Below, one piece after another: positions 53,294 to 61,235 of a stretch of DNA of 64,000 nt. A program made the translations under genes and the position numbers. This stretch comes from Alphaproteobacteria bacterium (GTDB lineage: Bacteria > Pseudomonadota > Alphaproteobacteria > Micropepsales > Micropepsaceae). The notes beneath the pieces are model-generated. The model was not told the DNA's origin, did no database searches, and saw only the letters and a program-made list of their open reading frames with translations. The stretch's first letter is position 1. Each line of letters opens with the position of its first letter. Where the stretch lies: the NCBI GenBank assembly GCA_015654635.1, contig JAATGP010000025.1, forward strand, positions 23,613-87,612. The letters are read 5' to 3'.

Positions 53294-53704
53294 TTAGGCA
53301 GCTTCCGTCTTCTGCGCCTGATCATCGTCACTGACAGCATCGGCCAGATGCTGGTTGATCTCGCCGATGCCACGCCTGAGTTCACTCATGGCAACGTCGA
53401 TATCCTGCTTCTGCTTTTCAAACACCACCAGCCGTTCCTCGAACTTTTTGCGCGCGTGCAAAAGCTGGCGCGCATTATCGCCCTGGGTATAGAGGCTGAG
53501 ATATTCGCGGATTTCAGCAAGCGAAAATCCGAGCCGGCGCCCGCGCAAAATCAGAATGATGCGGGCCCGGTCCTTCACCGAATAGATTCTGGTCTGACCC
53601 CGCCGCTCCGGCGCGATCAACCCTTCATCCTCGTAAAAGCGCAAAGTGCGCGCGGTGACGGAAAACTCCTTGGTGAGCTGTCGTATCGTAAAGGTCTTGT
53701 TCAT
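53294..53704 (-). CDS. MerR-family transcriptional regulator
   Basis: 136 aa from ATG 53704 (GGGAA five bases upstream). TFTIRQLTKEFSVTARTLRFYEDEGLIAPERRGQTRIYSVKDRARIILILRGRRLGFSLAEIREYLSLY is a complete MerR winged helix. A coiled coil follows (ARKKFEERLVVFEKQKQDIDVAMSELRRGIGEINQHLADAV). The absence of metal-binding cysteines and the RTRIYS..DRARL.LILRGKRLGFSL pattern fit the LiuR-like group that usually governs branched-chain or fatty-acyl-CoA catabolism, but no such genes are next to it. Possible sites (TTATGAGTG repeats) lie upstream. Confidence 0.88.
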   Translation of the reverse strand: MNKTFTIRQLTKEFSVTARTLRFYEDEGLIAPERRGQTRIYSVKDRARIILILRGRRLGFSLAEIREYLSLYTQGDNARQLLHARKKFEERLVVFEKQKQDIDVAMSELRRGIGEINQHLADAVSDDDQAQKTEAA

Positions 53705-54221
53705 GTGGTTCCCATCGCTCCACGTTGCAGGGCTGGATCTGCCATGCTGACAAAACATCAGAGAGGGGGATGTTATGAGTGTCGCTGGGTAAGGGCAAGC
53801 GATGTCCGACCAAAACAGTTGCTTTTTTAGCGATGCTATGGCGGCGATTATACGACAATTTATGAGTGCGGCACTTGGTCTTAACCCGGTTTAGAACCGA
53901 TTTAATATTTGAATCCGCCACTTATGAGTGATTGAATACCCCCTAGTCGCAATTCACTTTAGCGTCGCGGTAGGGTTGAAAAAATTTCCATTACAGCTCA
54001 GTTGGGCGGCCCAACGCAACAGCATTTGCGTCTCTTTCGTAGCATAGCACACCAATGAGACGAACAGCCGCTGCTTTGCTGAGGCAGGATGCGGCGCAAG
54101 GCGCAGACAAAAGGGGGTATATTCCCCTATCTCTCGGGGATGACAGTGGAGACGATGGCTGAAGCCAAGGGAGAGATCAGGGACGGCGGGGCTTTAACGC
54201 CTTCTGACCGGGCGGTCTGAT
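53705..54221. other. 517-bp spacer with three TTATGAGTG repeats and short dyads
   Basis: TTATGAGTG occurs at 53772, 53860 and 53922 in the same orientation; the last is part of a CACT-TATG-AGTG dyad. Further dyads are CGGTT-TAG-AACCG (53887-53899) and GTTGGGC-G-GCCCAAC (54001-54015). A 30-codon frame at 53801-53893 has AAGGG six bases upstream but no other support. This spacer must carry the merR-like promoter. Confidence 0.5.
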
Positions 54222-55007
54222 ATGCGCCACCAACCCATCCTGGCCAATATTGCCTTCGCCGCCTTCGTCATCGGCCTCTTGATCACCCTCGTGGCCTGTG
54301 GCGGAACGCGGGCGCATTACTGGGATTTTACCTTCGGGACCAAAGTGCTGATGCCGGGCGTCGCCGCCGGGGGCATCGGTGTTATCGCCGGCGCCGCCTG
54401 GATTTGGCGCGCGCTTGCCATGAACAACAGTCTCAGCTGGCGCTTGGGCACGATCGGCCTTATCGGCTCGGCGATCCTCATCGGCATCCCGACGAATTAT
54501 CTCTGGCTCACCTATACCCTGCCGCCGATTCACGACGTCTCCACCGATATCGGCAACGCGCCCGCCTTTGTGACGCTGCTGTCCTGGCGTCAGGGCGCGC
54601 CCAACCCCGCCCGCTACGACGGACCTGCGGTCGTGACCTATGGCGGGGAGGCGATGACGACGGCGCTGGCCCAGAAATATGCCTACCCCGACATCAAGCC
54701 GCTGGAGCGGCTGGACAGCAAGATCCCGCAACACGATTACGTGGCGCGCTATTTCTGGCGGGCGCTGAATGCGGTCAATGGGCTCGGCTGGCAGGTCGCC
54801 GGTTTCGATCTCAAAAGCGGACGCATCGAAGCCACCAGCACGACGCTCTGGTTCGGCACGGTCTCGGATATCGTCATCCGGGTGAAGCCGGCGGGCCAGA
54901 TCGGCGTGCGCATCGATATCCGTTCCAAGAGCCGGGTCGGGCAAAGCGATGCCGGGCACAACGCCCTCTTGATCCGCGCCTTCCTGGTGCGGGAAATCGG
55001 CGGCTGA
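54222..55007 (+). CDS. DUF1499 membrane protein
   Basis: 261 aa. Three membrane helices (LANIAFAAFVIGLLITLVACGG, GVAAGGIGVIAGAAWIWRAL, LGTIGLIGSAILIGIPTNYLWL) precede the DUF1499 domain: IHDVSTDIGNAPAFVTLLSWRQG, then WQVAGFDLKSGRIEATSTTLWFGTVSDIVIRVKPAGQIGVRIDIRSKSRVGQSDAGHNA. This matches the common alphaproteobacterial form with N-terminal membrane part. The domain is soluble and of unknown function. Confidence 0.85.
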   Translation: MRHQPILANIAFAAFVIGLLITLVACGGTRAHYWDFTFGTKVLMPGVAAGGIGVIAGAAWIWRALAMNNSLSWRLGTIGLIGSAILIGIPTNYLWLTYTLPPIHDVSTDIGNAPAFVTLLSWRQGAPNPARYDGPAVVTYGGEAMTTALAQKYAYPDIKPLERLDSKIPQHDYVARYFWRALNAVNGLGWQVAGFDLKSGRIEATSTTLWFGTVSDIVIRVKPAGQIGVRIDIRSKSRVGQSDAGHNALLIRAFLVREIGG

Positions 55008-55125
55008 CCGCCGTTCCGCAAAGCCGTCCGTACCCGGACGAAATGCAACCATCGCGCGCAGGCCTGTTAAGCATGCGGCGAGGTAACAGATACGCCGCCG
55101 CGGCAGCAGCATTACACTTCGCGCC

Positions 55126-55746
55126 ATGGACGACGACGAAATCCCAGCCAGGGCGCCGCCGACGCTGACCCCTTGGGCGTTGTGCGTGGCCGTTCTGATG
55201 GGCCCGGCCATGCTAGTATGGTTCGTGCGCATGGTGACATTGGCAGCGGGGTGCCACCCAGGGCCGCAGCTTTGTCACGGCCTTGCCTTTGGGGCCGGGC
55301 TTCGCGATGCCTTGACGCTGGACTGGACGGTTGCCACCGACACGCCTCTCCTGATCGGTCTGTCGATCCTGGCGGCGTTGCTGGCGTTTCGCGCCTTTCG
55401 CCCGATGCTGGGCACGCTGACCCTACTGCTCTTGCCGGTGCTGTCGTTGCTGCTGCCGATGCTGGCCGTGCTGGTCACGCGCTATGACGATTGCCCGGTT
55501 TCGATCGATGCCATCGGTTCCTGCCGGTTGTGGGGCGCCAGCATGGGCATGAGTTTCCATAACGCGGCCGTGGCGCGCGACATCATTGACGCCGTGGTGC
55601 CCTATACTTTTTCGCTCACCGTCGTGCTGGGTGTCTTAGGCTTCTTCTTCGCCCGGCCGCGCCAACAGCCCGCGACCCATTCCATGGCGCATATGGGCCG
55701 CCACGGTCCAGAGAGCCATTTCGGCGAACACCACCACCGGTCTTAG
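55126..55746 (+). CDS. Integral membrane protein of unknown family
   Basis: 206 aa with four to five membrane helices (LTPWALCVAVLMGPAMLVWFVRMVTLA, LLIGLSILAALLAFRAF, LTLLLLPVLSLLLPMLAVLV, YTFSLTVVLGVLGFFFARP). Cysteines in GCHPGPQLCHGLAFG and DDCPVSIDAIGSCRLWG fall in loops and could form disulfides or bind a cofactor. The C-terminal tail is His-rich (HSMAHMGRHGPESHFGEHHHRS). It follows DUF1499 after 118 bases and ends in a four-base overlap with a convergent gene. Confidence 0.65.
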   Translation: MDDDEIPARAPPTLTPWALCVAVLMGPAMLVWFVRMVTLAAGCHPGPQLCHGLAFGAGLRDALTLDWTVATDTPLLIGLSILAALLAFRAFRPMLGTLTLLLLPVLSLLLPMLAVLVTRYDDCPVSIDAIGSCRLWGASMGMSFHNAAVARDIIDAVVPYTFSLTVVLGVLGFFFARPRQQPATHSMAHMGRHGPESHFGEHHHRS

Positions 55747-56090
55747 TAGGGCCTGTTGTCGAGTGCGTGCACCAGCCCGCGGATGATGCGGTAGAGGAAC
55801 CAGATAATCACGCCCGCAAGAATCAGAAAGCCGACACCGACAAAGCAGAGCGGGATCGCCGCCAAGCCCACCACCAGCGATATCCAGAAAGTAGAAATGA
55901 TCGCCTCGTAATGGCCTTCCCAGAGGGTGCCGCGGGCGTCGCCGCGCTGCACATAGGCGAGGATCACCCCGCCGATCGTGGCCAGATGCAAGGTCGGCCA
56001 GCCGGCCAACATCAAAATATAAGAGACGATCACCACGGTGCGGTTGGACCCGCTACCCGTCACCGAGGTGTTCTGGGCTTGCTCACTCAC
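55743..56090 (-). CDS. DUF4870-like small membrane protein
   Basis: 115 aa. Three hydrophobic segments: VVIVSYILMLAGWPTLHLATIGGVILAYVQR, YEAIISTFWISLVVGLAAIPLCFVGVGFLILAGVIIWFLYRIIRGLVHALDNRPY. The HY..I..TFWI ... W.LYR..RGL..L...+PY arrangement is that of DUF4870/TIC20-like small proteins. Function unknown. Confidence 0.75.
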   Translation of the reverse strand: MSEQAQNTSVTGSGSNRTVVIVSYILMLAGWPTLHLATIGGVILAYVQRGDARGTLWEGHYEAIISTFWISLVVGLAAIPLCFVGVGFLILAGVIIWFLYRIIRGLVHALDNRPY

Positions 56091-56269
56091 GCTCCATCTC
56101 CCTCAAGTCTTTCTAAGTATGTGGGGAGGCATGGGCGATTTTGCAACATTCGTCGCAAGCCGTCCCCAATCCTGCAAAAATGTCATGGAATTGCAGGCGT
56201 TTCGCACTTGTCCTGCCACGTCGGGCGCCCATATCAGAGGGGTGCGGGGGTTAGGATAAGGGAAAACCG

Positions 56270-56461
56270 ATGCCGAGCTACGACATCCGCTATCTGAACG
56301 AGGACGGCACCGTCCGTGCCGCTGTCGCCGCCGAATGCGACACCGACCTGCAGGCCAAAGTGATGGCCCATGCCATGCTGGCTGCCGGCACCAAGCGCAT
56401 CGAAGTGTGGGATGGCCGCACCCTTGTCTATGAGCGCCCGCAAAACTATTACCGTTTGTAG
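56270..56461 (+). CDS. Small conserved soluble protein
   Basis: 63 aa. YDIRYLNEDGTVRAAVAAECDTDLQAKVMAHAMLAAGTKRIEVWDGRTLVYERP is a compact beta-alpha-beta unit with a W-D-G turn, seen in many small alphaproteobacterial proteins (RxxVWxGxxLVxxxx ending). AAGGGAAAA precedes the ATG. Function unknown. Confidence 0.65.
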   Translation: MPSYDIRYLNEDGTVRAAVAAECDTDLQAKVMAHAMLAAGTKRIEVWDGRTLVYERPQNYYRL

Positions 56462-56544
56462 CGCAACGGCCCTTCCTGGCGGCGCGCGGGTCTTTGCGAT
56501 AATTTCCTGTGACAGCCTGTGGCGCTGTAACGGAATGGGCTTTG

Positions 56545-57093
56545 ATGCGAATTGCTGAGGTGAGGGGCGAAGTCGAGCTGAAAGCGCTGATGGTTGCGGC
56601 GCTGGCAGGCGATGGAGTGGCCTATCATCGCCTGCTGAAAACATTGACGCCGCATTTGCGGGCCTATTTTGCGCGGCGCCTGAACCGGGCAGCCGAGGCC
56701 GAAGATTTGGTACAGGAAACCTTGATTGCGATCCATTCTAAGCGCGCCAGCTTTGATACTGCCCAGCCCTTTACCGCCTGGCTCTATGCCATTGCGCGCT
56801 ACAAGCTGATCGACTACTTGCGCAAATCCGGCATCCGCAAGACCGTGGCTTTGGAAGAAGCCGACGCCATCACCGCCGAGAGCGACAGTGACGCTGCGGA
56901 GGCCGCCCGCGATGTCGAACACCTCCTCGCCACCCTGCCCGATGCCAAGCGGACGCTGCTGCGCAAGGTCAAGCTGGAGGGCCTTTCCACCGCCGAAGCG
57001 GCGGCGGCCACCGGAATGTCGGAAAGCGCGGTCAAGGTCGGGGTGCATCGCAGTTTGCAGGCCTTGATGAAGCGGATCGGCGTCAAACCATGA
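56545..57093 (+). CDS. sigF: ECF sigma factor, SigF (ECF16)-like
   Basis: 182 aa from ATG 56545; GTG 56509 would add 12 residues. Region 2: LRAYFARRLNRAAEAEDLVQETLIAIHSKRASFDTAQPFTAWLYAIARYKLIDYLRK. Region 4: KRTLLRKVKLEGLSTAEAAAATGMSESAVKVGVHRSLQALMKRIG. LKALMxxxLxGDxxAYxxLLxxLxPxLRAYFARRL is the opening of the Caulobacter SigF group. The stop overlaps the start of an NrsF-like gene (ATGA), the conserved partner. In Caulobacter this pair responds to chromium, cadmium and oxidative stress. SigF target genes (sulfoxide reductase or DUF692-type) are not in this window. Confidence 0.87.
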   Translation: MRIAEVRGEVELKALMVAALAGDGVAYHRLLKTLTPHLRAYFARRLNRAAEAEDLVQETLIAIHSKRASFDTAQPFTAWLYAIARYKLIDYLRKSGIRKTVALEEADAITAESDSDAAEAARDVEHLLATLPDAKRTLLRKVKLEGLSTAEAAAATGMSESAVKVGVHRSLQALMKRIGVKP

Positions 57094-57725
57094 GAACCGA
57101 CGCCCTGATCGCCAGGCTGGCGGAAGATCCTGCCCCCTTTGAAAAGCTCAGCACGGTATTTGCCAAAGGGCTTGGCGGCGGCGTTGTGGCCGCCATTGTG
57201 CTCACCTGGAGTGTACTGGGATTTCGTTCCGACATGCTCCATGCGGTTGCGGACTGGATGTATTGGTCGAAATTCGCTTATGCGCTGGCGCTTGCCATCG
57301 CCGGATTTGTCGTCGTTGAGCGGCTGGCGCGGCCGGGCACCCGTCCCGGCCGCCGCCTTCTTCTGGTGGCGGCGGTGATGGTTCTGATAGCTGCCGGCGG
57401 CCTCGCCCAATGGCTGAGTGCGCCCGGCGCAGCGCATGCCGGTCTCTTCTTCGGCCGGTCCTGGCGCGTCTGTGTGCCACTGATCGTACTGGTGTCGCTG
57501 CCTATCTTTGTTGGCGTGATTGCCGCGTTGCGCCAGATGGCCCCTACCCGGCCCATCGCTGCGGGCGCCGCCGCGGGGCTTTTGGCCGGTAGCGCGGGCG
57601 CCTTTGTCTATGGCTTTCATTGCAATGAAAGCGCACTCGTCTTCGTCAGCATCTGGTATAGCGCCGGCATCGCCGCCATGACCGCGCTCGGCGCCCTAAC
57701 CGGCCGCTGGCTGCTGCGCTGGTAG
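57090..57725 (+). CDS. nrsF: NrsF-like anti-sigma factor (DUF1109)
   Basis: 211 aa, six membrane helices, short cytoplasmic N-terminus (DALIARLAEDPAPFEKLS). The two cysteines thought to sense stress in Caulobacter NrsF (there about 50 residues apart) are matched by C128 in WRVCVPLIVL and C178 in YGFHCNESALVF, also 50 apart; they are the only cysteines in the protein. It holds SigF at the membrane until metal or oxidative stress. Translationally coupled to the sigma gene. Convergent with the next gene after four bases. Confidence 0.87.
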   Translation: MRTDALIARLAEDPAPFEKLSTVFAKGLGGGVVAAIVLTWSVLGFRSDMLHAVADWMYWSKFAYALALAIAGFVVVERLARPGTRPGRRLLLVAAVMVLIAAGGLAQWLSAPGAAHAGLFFGRSWRVCVPLIVLVSLPIFVGVIAALRQMAPTRPIAAGAAAGLLAGSAGAFVYGFHCNESALVFVSIWYSAGIAAMTALGALTGRWLLRW

Positions 57726-57728
57726 GCC

Positions 57729-58862
57729 CTAAACTGCCGGCCGCTCCACCAAGGCTGCAAGCTTCGGACTCATCGCGCCATTGAGCGCGCGGAAACAGGC
57801 TTTGGGATCGACCTTGGCCAGATCGATTTCGGCAAAGCGGGCGCGATCCACCGTGACCGAAACGATACACGCCCGCACCGGGCGCATCGCCGCCGTGTCG
57901 ACGAAATTGGCCCAGCCGTTGAAACTAACGGCGCGGGTGGCGCCCGCCGTGTCCGACGCGAAGAGCGTGTGCAGCACCGCAAGGCAGGTTTGGAAGACGG
58001 CCTCGCCATACAGCCGCTCGCGCTCACGTTCGCTCAGCGCCACGGTGTCGAAACCTTGGCGGGATGCAACATATTTCACGGCTTTGACAACCGGCACCGC
58101 CGCCATGCTCGGCAAGTCGTAATCGATTTGGATCACACCATCGGCATAAGAGGTGCTCCAAAAAACCGGAAAGCCCTGCGGACGGTCGAGCGACAACAGC
58201 GCCAGATCCGCGTGCCCCGTCACCGCGTCCGCTTCACCGCGCGCATAGCCCTGCACCAGCGCATCGAGCCGCGCATTGGTGCGCGCCTGCAGATCGAAAA
58301 AATTCGTTTGCCGTGCGTTCCATCCCGCCGCGGCGCTCTGAAAGGCGTCACAGGCTTTGGCGTATTCGTGTTCGCGCCAGCGTTTCAGATACGACCAGCC
58401 GTTATGTGCGGTTTCAAATTTGGCGCGCGCCTCTTCTTTGCGCCGGCGCATAGCCCGCGGGCTGAGAAGCGTGGCGAGGGTCAGCGGCTGCGGTTTAAAA
58501 TCGGCTTGCTGGGGCTCTTCTTCGAGCGGCGGGCGTGGCGGTTCGGCGGGGGCCGCTTCGGCAAAGGCGGCATCTTCATAGTGCAGCGCCCAATCGGCGG
58601 AGGCGGTTTGCTGCAAGGCCGTGAGAAGAATTGCGGTGAGCGACGAGGCCGCGTCCTCAGCCTCTTTGGTGCGTTCCTCCGCATCGATTTTCAGATACAC
58701 ATCGGCATTGCCAGCATGGCGCAGCAGGCCTTTGCGGCGCCCCTCCACCTCATCCCAATGTTTGGAAAGCCGTTTCGCCCGGCGCTCCGCCAGCGTTTTC
58801 ACCGGCGCTACCACACGCGCCAAACGGCCCAGACCGTCGTGCCTGACATCAATCGTTATCAC
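57729..58862 (-). CDS. Restriction-system-like protein without nuclease domain
   Basis: 377 aa from GTG 58862 (GGGGGA six bases upstream). Residues about 130-200 are charged helices (LLSPRAMRRRKEEARAKFETAHNGWSYLKRWREHEYAKACDAF). The conserved part runs VIQIDYDLPSMAAVPVVKAVKYVASRQGFDTVALSERERERLYGEAVFQTCLAVLHTLFASDTAGATRAVSFNGWANFVDTAAMRPVRACIVSVTVDRARFAEIDLAKVDPKACFRALNGAMSPKLAALVERP. This is the region that precedes an Mrr-type endonuclease domain in larger 'restriction system' proteins; here the protein ends at that point. No methylase or nuclease is adjacent. Role unknown, possibly a defence or DNA-end sensor module. The family match is from memory of its motif order. Confidence 0.6.
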   Translation of the reverse strand: MITIDVRHDGLGRLARVVAPVKTLAERRAKRLSKHWDEVEGRRKGLLRHAGNADVYLKIDAEERTKEAEDAASSLTAILLTALQQTASADWALHYEDAAFAEAAPAEPPRPPLEEEPQQADFKPQPLTLATLLSPRAMRRRKEEARAKFETAHNGWSYLKRWREHEYAKACDAFQSAAAGWNARQTNFFDLQARTNARLDALVQGYARGEADAVTGHADLALLSLDRPQGFPVFWSTSYADGVIQIDYDLPSMAAVPVVKAVKYVASRQGFDTVALSERERERLYGEAVFQTCLAVLHTLFASDTAGATRAVSFNGWANFVDTAAMRPVRACIVSVTVDRARFAEIDLAKVDPKACFRALNGAMSPKLAALVERPAV

Positions 58863-59065
58863 GCTAGTCCCCCGACCCCGATTTTGGAAAAGAAGAACAC
58901 ATTTTGGCATTCCGCACAAACAAAGTCCGTGCCTGAATCTTGTGCATGCCGATGACAGAGAAACGTCAATCGCAAGACTGTTTGCGGACGTCCTCAAAAT
59001 CTTTGGTAAACGCGCCCGGCCAAGCGAAAAAGCGGATGGCGAAAACCGCTATCGCTGCCGCGCCC

Positions 59066-59458
59066 TTATGGACGGCTGCTATAGGCGAGAAAGCCGCCAG
59101 CAAGACTGACAGCGCGGCCATAGCCGTGCGCAATCAGAAAGGTCACGGCTTTGGCGCTGCGTTCGCCAGCCCGGCAATAAACCACCAGCGGCACGTCCTT
59201 CGGCAGCTTGGCATATTCGGCGTCGAGCACGCCCAGCGGGACGAGCACAGCGCCATCGATATGACCGGCAGCAAATTCCCCCGGCTCGCGCACATCGATG
59301 AGGGCGATCCTCTGCGAAGCCATCAGCCCCTTGAGGGCCTGCGGCGCGATCAGCGGCACCATGATTTGCTGTGCGGCGGGAGCGCTGGGGGCGGTCGCCG
59401 CTGGCGCCGTACCTGCTGCAAGAAATACCGCCAAAGCGGCGCCGAGTGGCAAACCCAT
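59066..59458 (-). CDS. Periplasmic rhodanese-like sulfurtransferase
   Basis: 130 aa. Signal peptide LPLGAALAVFLAAGTAPAATA. Single rhodanese domain: ALKGLMASQRIALIDVREPGEFAAGHIDGAVLVPLGVLDAEYAKL, then active-site loop VVYCRAGERSAKAVTFL with the catalytic Cys, and GYGRAVSLAGGFLAY. It moves sulfur or binds sulfide/thiol groups in the periplasm. The active site CRAGERS is intact. No thiosulfate or sulfide oxidation genes are next to it. Confidence 0.88.
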   Translation of the reverse strand: MGLPLGAALAVFLAAGTAPAATAPSAPAAQQIMVPLIAPQALKGLMASQRIALIDVREPGEFAAGHIDGAVLVPLGVLDAEYAKLPKDVPLVVYCRAGERSAKAVTFLIAHGYGRAVSLAGGFLAYSSRP

Positions 59459-59552
59459 GATCGTCCCCCAATATTTATTATAGCATGCATGGTGGGAAGA
59501 TGCTCACCCCCGGTCAAGAGGGCGTGCGGTCGCTGGGCAAAACGAAGAGCAA

Positions 59553-60299
59553 TTACGGCCGTATCCCATCCGTTGGCCTATGCAACGGATTGCCCGCCTG
59601 CCCCCACATTTCCTGTTGTTCCGACATTTCCTTTTGCCAAAGCGCCTTCAGCTTGCTGCGCGCCGTGGGATAGCGCGCCTCGAGAAAGTCATAGTCCGTG
59701 ATGCGATCGGTGCGGAAATGGCGGAAGGCTTTGCGCATCTCGCACCACGCCGCGATGAGGCGCACCCGCTCCCAATAGAGCACCGCAATCGGCCAGATAA
59801 TGCGCGTGGATTCGGCGTTTTTTTCGTCGCGGTAAAGCAGACGGATTTTTCCTTGAGCCCGGATGGCAGTGCGCAGCTTTGCCATGTCGATGACATCGGC
59901 AACCCTGTCACTCATCGTGGGCGGCGCCGCGCCTGCCGGTTCCACCAAGATGGGGCGCAAGTGATCGGGAATGACAGCTCCGATTTTGGCAACGAGATCG
60001 GAAGCGGCCCGCGCCAGCGCCGCATCGCCACGCCCCATCACCCATTGCGCCCCGAGCATCGCCGCTTCGATCTCGTCGGCGGTGAGCATCAAGGGCGGCA
60101 TGTCGAACCCGCCTTCGAGCACATAACCCATGCCAGCCTCGCCGCGGATAGGCACGCGGTCGGCCATGAGCTGGGCAATATCGCGATAGATGGTACGGGG
60201 GCTCGCCTCCAACTCCTCGGCGATTTGCTGCGCGGTCACGGGGCGGCGCTTGCGTCTCAGCACTTGTATGATCCGGAAAAGACGGTCGGCTCTGCGCAT
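59553..60299 (-). CDS. YafY-type HTH/WYL transcriptional regulator
   Basis: 248 aa from ATG 60299. N-terminal winged helix ADRLFRIIQVLRRKRRPVTAQQIAEELEASPRTIYRDIAQLMADRVPIRGEAGMGYVLEGG is the DeoR/YafY type. The WYL domain follows: AIRAQGKIRLLYRDEKNAESTRIIWPIAVLYWERVRLIAAWCEMRKAFRHFRTDRI. Such regulators sense small ligands or nucleic acid through the WYL fold. It lies divergent from a GST-like gene across a spacer with a 26-bp perfect palindrome, so it likely controls both genes. Confidence 0.9.
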   Translation of the reverse strand: MRRADRLFRIIQVLRRKRRPVTAQQIAEELEASPRTIYRDIAQLMADRVPIRGEAGMGYVLEGGFDMPPLMLTADEIEAAMLGAQWVMGRGDAALARAASDLVAKIGAVIPDHLRPILVEPAGAAPPTMSDRVADVIDMAKLRTAIRAQGKIRLLYRDEKNAESTRIIWPIAVLYWERVRLIAAWCEMRKAFRHFRTDRITDYDFLEARYPTARSKLKALWQKEMSEQQEMWGQAGNPLHRPTDGIRP

Positions 60300-60318
60300 G
60301 ATGCCACCCTGCTGCCAT

Positions 60319-60344
60319 ACTACTGACAGCATGCTGTCAGTAGT
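60319..60344. promoter_or_regulatory. 26-bp perfect palindrome, likely WYL-regulator operator
   Basis: ACTACTGACAGCA at 60319-60331 is followed by its exact complement TGCTGTCAGTAGT at 60332-60344. It starts 20 bases upstream of the regulator start codon in the divergent spacer. TACTGACA...TGTCAGTA is the form of site expected for YafY-type regulators. Confidence 0.75.
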
Positions 60345-60400
60345 CCTCGCTTAGGAAGAGGCTAGCCACAAATAATGTGGTGCTATCCTTGGAGAGGCTC

Positions 60401-61120
60401 ATGGTCACGCTTTACGGTTCCTTCCCCGCTTTCGGTCTGCCCCATGCCAGCCCCTTCGTGATGAAGACCGAAGTCCAGCTCAAGATGGCGGAAATTCCCT
60501 ATCATCTCGAACGCGGTGCCCCCGCCGACGGCCCCAAGCGGAAAATCCCCTATATCGCGGAAGCCGAGCACAAAATCGGCGATTCCACCTTCATCCGTGA
60601 TCATATCGAGAAGGCCTACCACCTCGACCTCGACCGCGGGCTGACTCCCGAGATGCGGGCCCGCAGCTGGGCTATCGAGCGTATGCTGGAAGATCATCTC
60701 TACTGGGCCATCGTCTATTTCCGTTGGATGGATGAGGCCAATTTCGCAGCTGGCCCGGCGCATTTCTTCGACACGCTGCCGCGGGAGTTGCGGGAAGACG
60801 CGGCCGATGAGGCCCGCCGTGCGGTGGCCTGCAATCTTCTCGGCCAAGGCCTTGGTCATCACTCGCCCGCCGAAGTCGCCGATCTCGGCAGCCGCAGTAT
60901 CGCGGCGCTGGCGAACCTGCTCGGCAACAAGCCCTATCTCATGGGACCGGCGTATGCCGCAATTGACGCCACCGCTTTCGCAATGCTTGCGGCTGCCACC
61001 GCCCCGGTGTTTTCCTCGCCGCTCAAAGATTTCGCGCAACGCTGCAGCAATCTGATGGCCTATCAGAACCGTTTGATGCGCGAATTCTATCCCTGCCATG
61101 CCGCCCGCCAGGCGGCCTGA
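60401..61120 (+). CDS. Glutathione S-transferase-like protein (Tom37/FAX-type)
   Basis: 239 aa from ATG 60401 (GGAG upstream). The thioredoxin-like N-terminal part VTLYGSFPAFGLPHASPFVMKTEVQLKMAEIPYHLERGAPADGPKRKIPYIAEAEHKIGDSTFIRDHIEKAYHLDLDRGL has the GST_N layout with the PYI and DSTFI positions that bind glutathione. The C-terminal all-helical domain carries LLGNKPYLMGPAYAAIDATAFAML. This resembles the metaxin/Tom37-like bacterial GSTs. Divergent from a WYL regulator and likely induced by its ligand. Substrate unknown. Confidence 0.8.
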   Translation: MVTLYGSFPAFGLPHASPFVMKTEVQLKMAEIPYHLERGAPADGPKRKIPYIAEAEHKIGDSTFIRDHIEKAYHLDLDRGLTPEMRARSWAIERMLEDHLYWAIVYFRWMDEANFAAGPAHFFDTLPRELREDAADEARRAVACNLLGQGLGHHSPAEVADLGSRSIAALANLLGNKPYLMGPAYAAIDATAFAMLAAATAPVFSSPLKDFAQRCSNLMAYQNRLMREFYPCHAARQAA

Positions 61121-61235
61121 GCTATCGCTTACCAGCACCGGCTATTGCGGCCATAACTGTGACTGCGCCCATCTGGCCGCAACATCTGGAACGCTTTGGG
61201 GGACGGACGGCAGCAGCAAAGGCGCCGGGAAACAG

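Noticed and set aside
56527..56551. SigF-like autoregulatory promoter (GTAACG, 15 bases, CGAA)
   Set aside because: The -10 half overlaps the sigF start codon, which would place transcription start inside the gene; spacing is also one base short.
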